From Zoroaster sp. YZ-2022 (lineage: Eukaryota > Echinodermata > Asteroidea > Forcipulatida > Zoroasteridae), in contig CM055817.1 of NCBI GenBank assembly GCA_029582265.1, forward strand, positions 26,282,258 through 26,346,257: DNA of 64,000 bases. The letters are read 5' to 3'. The notes under the pieces are model-generated. The model ran no database searches. It was not told where the DNA came from and saw only the letters and a program-made list of their open reading frames with translations. The first letter of the stretch is position 1, and each line of letters opens with the position of its first letter. A program made the position numbers and the translations under genes. This document shows, in pieces, positions 23,585-36,699 of the stretch.

Positions 23585-26500
23585 TTATTCATCATCTAAA
23601 AATATAAAAGAGAAACAAAACATTTATTGTTCGGAAATGTTCAACGTTTTGCAATTGCACGGACGAATTGTATTATAATTTGTAAAGTCATTGGTGCAGG
23701 TGTTTTGATTGAAACGAATTATTAAAATAAATACCTCTGAAGTATATGTACAATCCATTGTTTGGTGATGGCGTCTGATTGTTTGGGTCATACAGAAGAT
23801 CCACCCCAAATTCATATCCTTGACTAAAAGAGTGGTCGAAACACATGGCGTATCCCAGGCTAAGTGACGTATACTTTTCACAGTTATCATCATCCAATTG
23901 AAGAGACATCACACCATGTTCCTCGCGGTAGTGGAATGAGTCTTGATCTCTTACAGGACTCCGCCCTGAAAAGAGAAATGCATAGATTAAAATGCAGTTC
24001 TCCGTTGTATTTAGTAAAGGGGATAATACGGCCAATACAAATGTTCCTATGAGATACGAACGCCTCATGACGAACATGTCACTACATTTAGTATAAAAAA
24101 AACAAAAAAACTAGTAGACAATACAATATAATGATGTTATAGTTTATCTGCTCTGAAAAGAAACATGGGAGGACGATTATGGCAAACTTTGTCCTGACCG
24201 TCCTCTCCTCCATAAATTTAATATTTCGGCAAGGACATGTCAAAGAGTGTCCATGGGACAGGCTGCATGCGTACTGTCAGCCAGCTTACCAGCTGGTAGA
24301 TGCAGCCATAGACAGTCTAATATTGAATATAAGTTAAGCCATACCTACCACTGACAGTTTTAGGGTTCCACACATTTCCATTTTGTATCTGTACCTCGAT
24401 GTGATCGTGGAAAGCCTCCCATACAGCGTGAGCGACATTGTTGCTAGAATCAAATATCCACCTTGAAAGGAGAGCAGTGTAAGTATTAATTTTGGAACTA
24501 ACTGTTACATAATACTTTTTCAAAGACTGCTTCTTGTAATGCAATCATAATTGTTTTAAAACGGATCAGGCTCAAATTTTCCTTGTGCTTGTTGACAACT
24601 GATTCAATTCAGTGAGCACACACTCCTCTCCCCAACTCCTATCCTTTATTCTATATCCTTCATCTATACTGAGCAACAATATATTTGGAATTAACTATTG
24701 TGTTATTGTCCCAAAATTTACCAATTTATATTTTTGATTATATTAGATTACAGTGATAATTTAAAGCACATCATTATATACTATTAGTAGTCATGAAAAA
24801 TATAAATGATCACAGCTTAATTTGTGGAAAGTTGGTAATGATATCAAACATCCCTTAACATTTTAATCTATATTTCGCTAATGAATGTTAGTCCCGGAGA
24901 CGGACATTTCACGTTGGAATGAATAGTAACAATCTAAATGCATGATCACTATATTCTCGTTATCGACACAATGCAATTAGCTGAAACTGCAACATTGCAT
25001 GGATGTATACTGGCTTTAATTGTAACTGTAATTATGTGATGTATTTTACCCAAAAATGGCAATTTTGATGAAATTTTGGAGAAAAAATGCCATATTTTAC
25101 TGAATGCAGAGGGCACTTAATTGCACTAAAGAGCGCTTAAATTAACTATGACGTTCGAATACATGACTATTGCCACACATTTGCCGAACTCAGTTCTTTT
25201 GAATTTGACACGATATGAGTTATATACATTTGAAACATACCTGATATATCAGTTGTAATGAAATACTAATTACAGTACATTTAGCCATGATGGATGAAAT
25301 TATATTGAAATGTTTCCCAACTTTGAAATTATAAATACTTTCATAAATCAGTTTACCTGTATACCGTTCCTTCCGAGTCTATCGCCAGTATCTCGGCACC
25401 GTTTTCTTGAAGAAAATCCGGTAGACGACTAAAACAGTAGTCAGAGTTTATATCACAGTCGCCATAATTGTCTGAAAAAAAATTGTATAAGAATGATCGA
25501 ATTTTAATGAGCCACTCCGAGAACATTTGCCGTTAACATACTTAATAAGTTTACCGTAGATTTCATCTCCGTGCATGACCTGTTGAGGGCGCACAATTCT
25601 AACAAAAAACCAAAAAAACAAAAGTGGCACTAACAAGTGCGATGAAATAATTTGAGTGGATCAACAAATAGTGTGGGACAAAGATATTATTTTGTTTGCT
25701 AATAAAGGCTATATAATGTTGTGAAACTGTACTCACGAATGTTAATTTACGAAAATTTGGCAATATATAATGCCAAAAAATTGCACAGTAACGGCAAATG
25801 CCGGCTTTCCGAAATGTTCCCTTATAGCGTAAGTGCAAAAACAGAATACACGGGTACCATTATTGATTGATTGATTTTTTTTTTTTATATTTATTTATAT
25901 TTATTTATATTTATTTATATTTATATTTATATTTATATTTATATTTATTTATATTTATATTTATATTTATATTTGTATATATATGTATTTATATGTATTT
26001 ATATGTATTTATATTTATATTTATTTTTATTTATATTTCTTTATAAGTATTTATATGTATTTATATTTATTTATATTTATTTATATATTTATTTATTTTT
26101 ATTTTTTTATTTTTTATTTTTTTTTATTCTTTGTGGAGTTCAGGACTCCATTTATTTCAACATCAAATCAATTACATCAAATCAAATACAAAATCACATC
26201 AACAAAACACGAACAAATCAGGAAGTTAAACAAGAAAAAACAAAAGGTAAACAAGTTATCTTACAGGGAAATGTACACCGAATTATTTACAAAATAAAAA
26301 CAAGAAAGAAAGAAATGGGAGGAAAATACATAATGCTGGGATACTGGAACGAATAAGTTAATACTCAAACTGTAACTGCTTGGCTTCGTTAATAAAACAC
26401 AAGGCATTATTTTTCGCATAGCATGATTTGAAAAACTCAAGATTCATTCTACTCTTTTCCAAAAAGAGAAACTGCTTCAAGCTCTGTTTAAACTGTAAAA

Positions 26501-29500
26501 TAATGTCAATATCCGAAGCCTGTGTGTAATTATCAAAAGCCATGTTACATCTTGTAATCCAAATTTGTCTAAGCATTTTAACAGTAACTATAGCCTCAAC
26601 TGACTTCAATTTGTAACCAAGGATTCTGTTGTAGTCATTTAAGTGAAAAAACTTGTTACCGGTGTACTTTCTTAAAATGTATTCTACATAAATCCAGGCC
26701 TGTAAAGTCGAAATGCAGTAAATAAACAAATGTTCGTGGGACTCTGGCTCAGTTCGGCAAAGTGGGCAAAAAGTATTGTTAATTTTACCAATTTTATGGA
26801 GGATGTCTTTAGTCGGCAGAATGCGCTGTTTGAGTTTGAAAAGGAAATGTTTGTCATCGGGATCCATCAAAAAATTATTGTGAATATTTCCCCAGAGCAC
26901 AGACCAATCTAAATTGCTACAATGAAGAATATTACACCAAACATGCTGAACTTTAGGCGTGACAAATTTGCGAAGGACAAGATTCCTATAACTAGGTTTC
27001 GCATTAGTTTTGGATATTTCAACAGACTCAACGACGTTCAAATTTTCAATATTCAACCAGTTGTAAATGCGATTAGGAGGTCCCTGCCTGTTTTCATCAA
27101 TTAGTGTTTGATCAATGTGTTTTCTCAAACTACTGGCTATTCTACCGGCATTGATATTCCTGATATTACATCTGTTAGCAATTTCCTGAAAAGAAATCAA
27201 ATTTCCACCGACAACGACATCCTTTAAATGGTGAAACCCAGCTTTCCTCAAAATGGGACTATCAAAAACGGAACCGTCAAAAGTGACGCTGTTGTTATTC
27301 CAGAGAGGAATTTCCCCCGATTCAAGAATACTAGAGATCGTGAGGTTAATTTTACCCCCTACTTTTTGGAAGGCTTGAATGAGCTCGATGTAAAAGGATG
27401 TAGTTTTCGGCCGAATTTTACGGTTGTTTAACACAAACCAACCCAGTGCATTATTACCGCTGGATCTGTTAATCCAATAATCAAAAAAAGGTTTCCATTT
27501 CCCTTCGGTGGACAAGTAACGAGATAACCACTGGAGTTTAAGACTCATTAATTTGCATTGAATGTCGATAATTCCAATTCCCCCAAATCTTTGGGACCAA
27601 TACAAGTGTTCCTTTTTATTTTTTCAATTTTATTTTCCCAAAGGAAGTTCCATATAATTTTGCTCATTTCCTTTAATAGATGATCAGGACAAGCTATAAC
27701 ACTGCCGAGATAATTAATTCCCGACCCAACGAGAGTGTTGACAATCACAGTTTTACCTTGATAAGTTAAATTCCGTTTTGACCATTTCTCCAGAGTGCTT
27801 TGCATTTTCTTGATTCTGGGACCCCAATTATCATCCGCCGTTATCTCGTTACCAACCATCATACCCAAAATTTTCATCTTAGTACAACAAGTAAAATTGC
27901 ACGGTTTGTCCTCTCTATTGCGCCATTTGCCTAACCATAGAATTTTGGACTTGTGTGTGTTGAGTTTTGAACCACTTCCTTTGCAGTAGGTATCGAGGAT
28001 GTTTTGAATGACCGCAAATTCTCTGTTATCGCTCACAAAGAGGTTAGTATCATCAGCATGTTGAATAAGGCGAGTACTTTTTTCCCCGAAGGGAATTTTG
28101 ACTCCTTTCAGACTGGAGTTGGTCCTAATTAAGTTGGCTAAGCCTTCGGCGCAGATAGAGTAGAGCAATGGTGATAATGGACAGCCTTGTCTTATTCCAC
28201 GTTTAACTTGAATCGGAGCACCAATAAAATTATTGACAATGATACTACAGTTGGGGTTACTATAAAGAAGTTTGATCCACTTGACTAACTTTGGCGGAAT
28301 TCCCATTTTACCTATGACAGCAAACATATAGTTCCAATTAATACGATCAAAGGCCTTTTCTTTATCTAGACTAATAATAGCGGCTTCAAGGTTCTCCCAA
28401 ATGATGTAGTCAACAACATCTCTAAGAAGCATGAGGTTATCTTGAATTTTCCTAGACACAACACCACAGGTTTGTTCTTCTCCAATTATTAAAGGCATAA
28501 TTAATTTTAACCGGTTAGTGATCACTTTCGAGAGAATTTTGTAATCGACATTCAGTAAGCTGATGGGGCGCCAATTTTTCAATTCGTGTCTGTTACCAGA
28601 GTTTTTATATATAAGTCTAATGAGGGCCGAGTTCATAGAATTACACAGAAAACCAAATTTAAAGCAATCGTTATACACATCCAAAATGTCACGGCCAACA
28701 ATTTCCCACACTGCTCGATAAAATTCGACTGTCAGCCCATCGAGGCCAGGCGATTTATCCTTCTTCATTTGAGAGAGAGCAATTTTGACTTCATCTTCAG
28801 AAATTTCGGCTTCAAGATCAAGGTTTTCGTCAGGAATTTGCATACGTTCAGTTTTGGATGTGATAAAATTCAAATCAAAATCGGAAACATTCTCACATTT
28901 GTACAGATCACCATAAAAATTATTGGCAAATTTTTAAATATTGTTAGAGTCATGGACATAGTTGCCTTCAGGGGTAAGAAGTTTATCAATAATATTACTC
29001 TGAATCTGCTGTTTCTCTAGATTAAGGAAAAATTTCGAGGGTTTCTCTCCTTCGTGCTTGGTAATATTGCGAACTCTAATTTTAGCCGTTTTCCATTCAT
29101 TAACCTCGTGACTTTTTAATTGGGCCTCTAGGTTTTTAATGGTATCGGAATCGTAACTATCTGGATGACTAATGAGATAGTCATAATGCTTTTGCAAATT
29201 GGTAAGATTTTGCTTGTCTTTTCGAGCTTTTTCCTCACCATAACCTTGAATAATTTCTTTGATTCTAAATTTTCCGATATCCCACCACTCGAGCAAAGAA
29301 TCATAATCCCATTTCTGGTAAATCCAGTACTGCCAAAAATTATTAATTCTAAAAATACAATCTCCATCTCTTAGAAGATTGTTATTGCAGATCCACCTTC
29401 CTCTCCCATGACCAGCACAAGGGTTGTAAATTTTGACATTAACAGTTTTGTGATCAGCGAGGCCCGTTTGGTTGCAGGAAATATCATCAATATTATTCAA

Positions 29501-32344
29501 AAGCTTGGAGGAAATAAAAACAATCGATCCTACTGGGTTTCTTGTGGACTTTATGAAAGTGAGTGTAACCAGGCTCATCCGGGTGGACTGTGCGCCAAGT
29601 ATCAACGAGATCTTTTTCGTTAAGAACATTATGTAATATAATTTTACTTGGATCTTTAGAAACGTTATCAAGATCACAATTAAAATCACCTCCTATAATA
29701 TAGTTGCTGTTAATATCATTAATTAGGTCAGTTAAACCATCAAAACATTTAGCTCTAGCATAGAAATCGTTTGGAGCATAAACGGATGCAATGGACATGA
29801 TTTCATTTTCCCATTTAAATTCTCCCATGATCCACCTTCCTTCTTCATCGCAAGTAATATTACTGATATCAATACCAGATTTGTCAGGTGAGAATTGCCA
29901 CTCCCCTTGATTGGCGGTTACCGTGACTAAAAAACATCTTCCCTTTCCATTCTCTGCTCCATGCAATTTCATCACTGTGCTCACTGTGGGTCTCTTGCAA
30001 GAAAATAATACTTTTTTTTTTCCTTAAAAGATTATCAAACAAGACGCTTCGTTTAAAATTGCTTCTCAAGCCATTAACATTAATAGTTGCTATGGACAGA
30101 AGGGTCATGAAAAGGATTAAATAAATGAAAAACTTAATCATTGTTATTAATCGATGGAAAGAAAATTATTACTTTTTATCTGCTGCTTTCCCGCGTCCTC
30201 TTCCTCCTTTCTGAGCTGGAGAAGATGGCAGAGCTGGCTCGTTCATGGGCAGTGGGTGAGGCTTGCTGGGCTGGGCTTTCTTGATGGACTGGATAGGTCG
30301 GTTTGACGTGCTCTCTTGACTGACTTGGCTGGGCGCGTTGGGCTGGCTTGATTGGATCGCCTGACTGGGTTGGCTAAACTGACCAGACTGACTTGATTGG
30401 CTGAGCTGATCGGTATAGTCTGACCACATAACTTGGCTGGAACGGCCAGGTAAGCTTTCCTGGTTTGGCGGGGCTTGGCGGGACTGGCGGGATTGTCTAG
30501 GTCGGCTGGCCTGATTGTCGTTGCTGGCTTGGCGGGGCTGATTGGTTTGATCGGCTTGGTCTGGCTTACTGGTCTGGCCGGTGTGGTCAGGCTGGTGGGA
30601 CTGGCTTGACTGACTAGGTCGGCTGACTCGATTGGCGTTACTGGCTTGGTTTGATTGGTGGGGCTGGCTGATCCGCTCGTCATGGTCCGGCTGACTGGTC
30701 TGGCCGGACAGGCGGGCTTGGCAGGACTGGTGGCTTGTTGGTCCTTGTTGATTGGCATGTCTTGTTGGTTGGACTGGTCTAGTTGGCTGTTGTCTTGCCG
30801 GCTTGATTGACTGGATCGACTGTCCTGGCGGGTCAGGCTCGACTGCCGGCCTTGGTTCGGTTTGCGAGACTGACTGGACGGGCGTGATTCGCGTTGAGAC
30901 TGGCTGGTTTCACGGGGCTCGCGATCGCTGGGTCGTATCGAATGATGGGGTTGGCTAAACTTGTGTTTTCTTACTGTCATCTTCCTGGGTTTTCTTTTCC
31001 CAAGATGTACGTCTTTTCCTCCTCCGTGTCACCCCTCCTCTTGTGTAGAGAACAAAGTCCTCCGAATCTTGCTCTTCGTCTTGGTCTATCCCCTCCCTTT
31101 GGGAACTTGGCTCATCCGGAAGATCTTGACTTTCAGGTTCATGGTCGAGCTCCATATCGCTTTGTGGCTCGGCATTCCCACCCTCGTCCCTAGCCTGTTT
31201 TCTGCCTTGAGATCCGTCATCTTCTTCTCTGCTCTTGCGCTTTCTGCTTTCCATGTCTTTTTGTGCTACATGTATATCCCAGAACCCTTCGCGTTTGGTA
31301 GATGATTTGTTCCGTCCTTCGGCTCTGTCGATGTGTCCCGAAACTGCCCACTTTGTTTTCCCTTGCCCGGTGGAAGTCTCTCACCTCTGTCCTCCTCAAA
31401 ATCAAATGTTTCTACTTCGCTTTCTCTGTGGCTATCAGTTTCGTCTATTCTTGGGATGCGAATTTCGGGCGTCTGTTGGTCTTCATCGTCGGCTTCTTTG
31501 TCTCCTCGGTGCCACGATGATCGGTGGTCCTCACTCCCACAGACGAAGCAACGCCCTCGGAAAGTACAGTCTCGGGCAAAGTGTCAGGGCTGATTACAGA
31601 TTTTACACGTTTTCTCTTGCCCTCTATGTCGTGCGGGAAGTGTAAAAATGCCTATCTTGATGTAGCTGGGTATAGCTTTCTTGATATCTCTCATCAACAC
31701 GCTCCGGACTCCCGTCTCGATGTCGCCGTTGAATTGGTGAACGTGTCTGCGTACGTTGACTGGTGTGCCGAATTCAGACAGGGCTCCCATCACCGTCATG
31801 TCAGACATTTCATATGGTGCTTTGATGTATATGACTGTAGATCTTGTCACGTTGGACCGCTCACAAGTAACTAACGTGTTCTGCAGTATCATGCCACGCC
31901 TCGCTACATCCATGCAGTGTCTTTCATTGCTGAATGACACATTATACCACCCGTTTTCGAGTTGTGCTATACACTTTACTGTGTCAATTGTTTGGATCTC
32001 CTTTTCAATTGCGTCATAGACTTCTCTGGCCACGATTGTCTCCAAATTCCTTACACTGAAGCGGATTGTGTTCGGGCGATCAAGCCTGTAGTTCTTTGTC
32101 CCCGTCCGGAACATGGCGTGATTCAAGATGGCCTCTGCGGTGGATTGCCTAGGCCAATCTTTACAAGAAGCTTTCTAAAAAGCATCCAAAATTGTCTAAA
32201 AGGACTACCATGCGGGTTAGTTTTGGTCTGTGGCACTTACCCAAGAAAATAGTAGACTTTGTATGTCAATTACTGGCGCAGTGGCGTATAAATTAGCGAA
32301 AATCAGGAGCATTTGACGAACACGTCTTGCGCCATTAACGCTAT

Positions 32345-32375
<31 letters not shown>

Positions 32376-35300
32376 TGTATTTATTTATTTATTTTTTATT
32401 TTTTGATTGTTTATTGATTTATTTTTTTAAATTTATTTATTATTAATTTTTGTATTTCTTTCTTTTTTTATTTAATTTTGTTTTTGTTTTTTTGTTTTAA
32501 TTTAATTTATGTTTTTATTGTATTTTTATTTAATTATTATTTTTCCCCGCTGGGCACGATATGATAAACAGCACACTATTTTTTCTGTGTTCACGAAAAC
32601 ACATTTTGAGCTGTTGTGTTGGACAAAATTTGATTAAAATGTTTTTACGAAAGGAGCATTGTATTTTAAAAAATCAGTTAGTCGTAATTAATTGTTCTAT
32701 GGCATAAGTTTGAAATATGTACTTTAATACATACACACAATGTATTAATATACTGCATTATTAATTATAGATTGATGAAATTCTTGCGTCGAGGGATAAA
32801 CAATTTATACGATTTTGCCCATACACTGACGTATGTATGAAGCGCTGTATACTCAGTACTTACTGCGTGTCTGTGAAAATAATCGTTAAAAATAGGCCTA
32901 TTAGTAATTTCAATAAAGAACTCAACTTAACTCTTGACTTTCTGATAACGTATATTTAAATTGTACCTTTGTGAAAATGGTGAGGACATTTTCAGAACCG
33001 TTTAACGGTACTGTAGTAATAGTGGAATCCTTGCTGATATTATGATCATTTGCCATAAAGAGTTTCTATGTATATATTTACCCTGCAGTACATCGGTGAC
33101 TGATATTGGCCAGCTGGTGTTTGCCTTGTACCACCAGAACAGTCTCCATCTAGCATCGTCTTTGTTAACAACAGGGTAGGCAACTGACCAAAACAAATTA
33201 GACCGAATCATAAATATTTAAAACCTTTATTTTTGTTAAATATTCAGAAATACAAAATATATAAAAACATACCTATAATGAAAAGTTATGTTTTCCACAA
33301 TGATGTTTCTTCTTCATCATATTTCTTCAACTTTTTTGTCAGAACACATTTTGTAATAAAATCTAGAGTTAAAATGAGAATGTAATAAGTCCGTACATGT
33401 AAAAATATAAAATGTTAACAAACCTGTAGTCTTCACTTCTGTTGTTGGTGCTTCACTAGTCGTTACTCCAGTCGTCACAGGCGTGGTGCTTTCGGCAGCA
33501 GTGGTCATTTCTGTAGTCTGCATTTCAGTCGTCACAGGCGTGGTGCTTTCGTCACCAGTCGTCATTTCTATAGTCTGCATTTCAGTTGTAGATGCTTCGG
33601 TCGTTGATGGTTCGGTTACAAACAACTAAAATTAAATCGTAAATACCTAAAACCCTATATTTTCAAATATCCATATAGAAAATATACCACTATCATCAAT
33701 TTTTTTTTTCACTTGGCAAATAATTAACCACTGAAGCGTGACCGGTTCCGCTACTGTGGGCTAAAACAGTGGATTAAAAAGCCCTATAAATCCCGAATGA
33801 AATGATTTGCAGACTTGTAACTTGATACAAACATTTAGTATATGATATGTAGATGTACCTAAAATTATTTTCAAAAAATAACAAAAATAACACACAAAAA
33901 AAAAAAAAAAAAAACGGTTCCAGTTTAATTGGCTAAAACAATGGAAATGTAAAAAGCGTAATAACTCCCAAATGGAATGGCGTACAGATTTGCAAGTTTT
34001 ACACAAACATTTCTACCACAGTGTAGATGTATCTAAAATTATTAAATCTATTATAAACTTAAGTGGTTCCGGTATTATCGGCTAAAACAATGACAAATGT
34101 AAATCCCTGTAAATACCGAACGAAATGATTTACAGACTTGTAACTTGGTACAAACATGTTGATGGTATCACAAAGTCACAGGTTCCGGCTAACACAATCA
34201 AAATATAAAACAAACAAAAAAACCAACAAAAAATACTTAATGAATTTTTTGTGGGTGGCAGCAATTTTGTATTCATGTTTTCATGTATTCATGTATTCAT
34301 GTATTCATGTATTTATGTATTCATGTATTCATGTATACGTGTATACGTGTATTCGTGTATTCGTTTATTCGTTTATTCGTGTATTCGTGTATTCGTGTAT
34401 TCGTGAATTCGTTTATTCGTTTATTCGTTTATTCGTTCATTCGTTTATTCGTTTATTTGTTTATTCGTTTATTCGTTTATTCATTTATTCATTTATTTTG
34501 GCCAAATGTGTTACTCGTGGACACTGTATAACACTGTCACATTTCATATTGAAGCCACAGACACATCCTAATAGTCATGATCATCTCAGCCAACTAAACA
34601 CGTTTGTTACAATATCCAAGCCGGCGTATGTGGACTCACAACTTTTTTTTTGGTTTTTAAATAAGGGTCAATACTGCGTAACTTATATAGCCAGATGGGC
34701 TTACTGAGTAGGTTCAACATTACACAAGAACGACGAAGAGTACCTGGGTGATTTCCTGCAGGCGTGTTTTTGTATACAGAGTTTGTCATTTTCCACATAA
34801 CACGAAACGTTTTTTTTATGATGAATATGTTTTGAGATGCAATGATGGAGCCTTATTAAAAATAAGATATATGATATTGTTATCATAAATCACTTACCAC
34901 ATTGCAGCCATTTTTTAATCTCTTTGGGGTCGCTGCTGATCAGAAAGGAGTCATAGTATGTCACATTGAAGTGTCTACATGGTGTCTGAGTATTCATACC
35001 ACCGGGTTGAATCTCGGTACACTGACATGGATCCTCAACTGGAATTAACCAGCGGTATATATTGTTTGAGTTGGGATCAGGTTCTTTTCCTATAGAGCAG
35101 ATCATACCTAAACAAAAAAATAATAAAAAATAAACACAAAGTTTCACAAAAAATTACAATTAGTGTGATTCATAAAAATAATAAACTTTACATGTTTCTT
35201 AATCAGTTTGATAAATGTTACAGTTGTGATTAATGGAACAATAAGCCCCACAAATCCAGATGTAATTATACCAAACAGACCAAACAATGCTATTTCAAAA

Positions 35301-35614
35301 ACCGTGTGATAAATTTCACAATTGTGATTAATGAAATAATAAGCCATATCAAGATGTAATTATACTATACAGAACACACAATTCTAGTGCAATAGGTTTG
35401 TTTCAGTGGCAAATGTGTTGCGTTAGGAATAAGTAGTTAATTTGTGGCATTAACACATATTCCATTTTCTGACTATTTGAGACTGTGGAGAGTGGAGAAT
35501 AGTGGATTTGCTTATTGACGAAACATAAGAACAAATAAAGTAGAGCTTACCTTCAGTACTATTCGCATGTAGAAAAAGTGACAGAATTACCAGCATTCCC
35601 ACACAAAAGGCCAT
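23585..35614 (-). CDS. gene B: eight-exon secreted protein, tandem paralogue of gene A, 338 aa
   Basis: Exons in gene order: 35614-35551, 35107-34898, 33594-33424, 33183-33082, 25471-25357, 24461-24349, 23965-23735, 23595-23585. Lengths equal those of gene A except the Thr-rich exon (171 against 285) and the last (11 against 17). The sum is 1017 bases and all phases agree, so the gene looks intact. The signal peptide differs from that of A by nothing that I can see. The product has the Cys module (22-91), a shorter Thr-rich stretch (92-148) and the conserved C-terminal region with WRLFWWYKA, GDCDINSDYC, NGAEILAIDS and EFGVDLLYD, ending DDE-stop. Intron 4 is about 7.6 kb because a LINE landed in it; the same intron in gene A is about 1 kb. 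Family not recognised; secretion is predicted from the signal peptide. Confidence 0.75.
24588..24650 (+). mobile_element. short Penelope-like 3' fragment
   Basis: The plus strand GTTGACAACTGATTCAATTC then AGTGAGCACACACTCCT matches the complement of the untranslated tail of the element at 21445-22085. It lies in intron 6-5 DNA of gene B. Confidence 0.5.
25880..26130. repeat. AT-rich simple repeat (LINE tail)
   Basis: TTTATATTTATATTTATTTA-type units on the plus strand. Read on the minus strand it is the A-rich 3' tail of the LINE. Aromatic/aliphatic low-complexity frames across it are artefacts. Confidence 0.9.
26358..30141 (-). pseudogene. LINE ORF2 remnant: APE endonuclease and reverse transcriptase
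   Basis: An APE endonuclease domain comes first (SIATINVNGLRS, IIFLQETH, SVYAPND, GGDFNCDLD). It is followed by the reverse transcriptase (KSPGLDGLTVEFY, NWRPISLLNVDYKILSKVI, GIRQGCPLSPLLYS, QHADDTNLF) and a Cys/His motif near the end (CPLCRTEPESHEHLFIYC). At least three frameshifts (about 29890-29980, 29500-29520, 27560-27600) and one in-frame TAA at about 28934 break the frame. The RT active site reads HADD, not the usual (F/Y)ADD, and the endonuclease SDH reads ADH; both are probably single-base decay. The full ORF would be about 1250 residues, normal for L1/Tx1 elements. Confidence 0.85.
30169..32114 (-). pseudogene. LINE ORF1 remnant: nucleic-acid-binding protein with zinc knuckle
   Basis: Starts at ATG 32114 with an RRM-like N-terminal region (TIRFSVRNLETIVA, VIYIKAPYEMSD). 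It then runs into CCHC knuckles: CKICNQP-stop-HFARDC followed by CFVCGSEDHRSSWH. The TGA at 31584-31586 stands exactly where the knuckle glycine (GGA) would be, so a single base change explains it. A frameshift follows near 31260. The rest is charged and then Ser/Pro/Gln/Thr-rich low-complexity sequence ending GGRGRGKAADKK just before ORF2. The large Ser/Pro frame at 30243-30980 is therefore part of this ORF in one frame or another and not a separate gene. Confidence 0.75.
33725..34200. repeat. intronic tandem repeat, unit about 130 bp (intron 2 of gene B)
   Basis: Counterpart of 14565-15050 in gene A, with the same GGTTCCG and GGCTAAAACAATG anchors. One copy is interrupted by an A-rich run at about 33893-33914. 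Confidence 0.75.
34272..34500. repeat. evolving GTATTCAT / GTTTATTC microsatellite
   Basis: An 8 bp unit drifts along the array from CATGTATT through CGTGTATT to CGTTTATT and CATTTATT. It lies in intron 2 of gene B and is absent from the same place in gene A. Confidence 0.9.
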
Positions 35615-35713
35615 TCTGAAAGCTGTTCAAGTCACCAATGTAGACCATGAGTCGACTCCAAGGCACTGGCTGTTGCAAGTTATCAACCTTGTAGATTACA
35701 CTGAAATCGAGTG

Positions 35714-35721
35714 TATATATA
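35714..35721 (-). promoter_or_regulatory. TATA box of gene B
   Basis: TATATATA on the minus strand, 100 bp upstream of the start codon, aligned with the box at 18115-18120 in gene A. Confidence 0.55.
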
Positions 35722-36699
35722 GACACAGGATCTTGAGTAAACACAATTTATTCAGGTGTCAACACAGGGCACAATATTGTTGGTCAAAACCCAGTGCAGA
35801 ATCAGTAAATAAAAATCCCTCTCAGAAACTACACAAAATGTCTAGATGTAAGTCTACTCAGTTTGAGCTCCAACCCAATACTGACTATGATCTATTTTGT
35901 TTCTCAATATCAAAGGCCCCTGCGTGTGGCCGAATTTGATTGGTTAGTTGTCATGACGTAATTGCCGTATCTAACGCAATGATAGACAGCGCGCAGCGTG
36001 TACGCGCACGCACGTACTATATGGAAGACTTCAAGAAGACTTGGATCAATATATATTTAATCAAAAACCCTTTGTTGTCGTATTTCATTTAAGTGTGAAA
36101 TATACGGAAGCGATAAAGGTGCAATACCGTCATGATCAGAGCATACTTCCAATATGGCATGAAACCGGTGTCCTAGTTTAAGATGAACACAGTGACTGAA
36201 AATTACTGGCTCATTTATGCAGCAGCAACGATAATATGACCTTATAATGCGGGGGTATTATTTTAAAATAAGCACTCCGATTCCATGCCCTGTTGATCGG
36301 CACATTCTAGTGACATAGTATAACTCACTCCATCCACTCGGTAAAAAAAACAAAAAAAACGGTTGTATATATTAAAAGATGGATGATGTACATTTCAAAA
36401 CATGCGTGTAATTTGATATCAGCAACCGGAGTGGTACAATTACAATAGGTGTCTAAACTATAGTGGTCAAAGGTGTTTATATTCGGTAAGTTGTCAAACA
36501 TTAGAATGAATACTAACAATGTAAATATATTTTCACTAGTATCACAACAACATGCTGAAACTTTCACGAGACTGTTTTCCATTATTATATCTTGATTATT
36601 ACGAAGTATCATATTTGTCCAGTAAGAACTGACAAGGACCCAGACATTTTAGTTAATAATCAAATTTTGGTGGTGAACCATTTTTATTGACTCCAAATA

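Larger units (their letters stand above)
25865..32345 (-). mobile_element. Tx1/L1-like LINE, near full length, decayed
   Basis: In element order it has a 5' leader (32345-32115), ORF1 (32114-30169), ORF2 (about 30140-26358), a short 3' UTR and an A/T-rich TAAATA tail (26130-25875). It is inserted within an ATTT-rich stretch of the intron between exons 4 and 5 of gene B. Gene A shows the uninterrupted site near 13245-13310. Both ORFs carry stops or frameshifts, so the copy is dead. ORF1 with zinc knuckles, an APE-type endonuclease and a C-terminal CPLC...EHLF..C motif place it in the L1/Tx1 group. Confidence 0.85.

Noticed and set aside
25871..26356. 161-residue aromatic open frame
   Set aside because: It spans the AT-rich LINE tail and antisense of the LINE 3' UTR.
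30243..30980. 245-residue Ser/Pro/Gln-rich protein as a separate gene
   Set aside because: It lies between ORF1 zinc knuckles and ORF2 of the LINE on the same strand and is best read as the low-complexity C-terminal part of ORF1 in a shifted frame.
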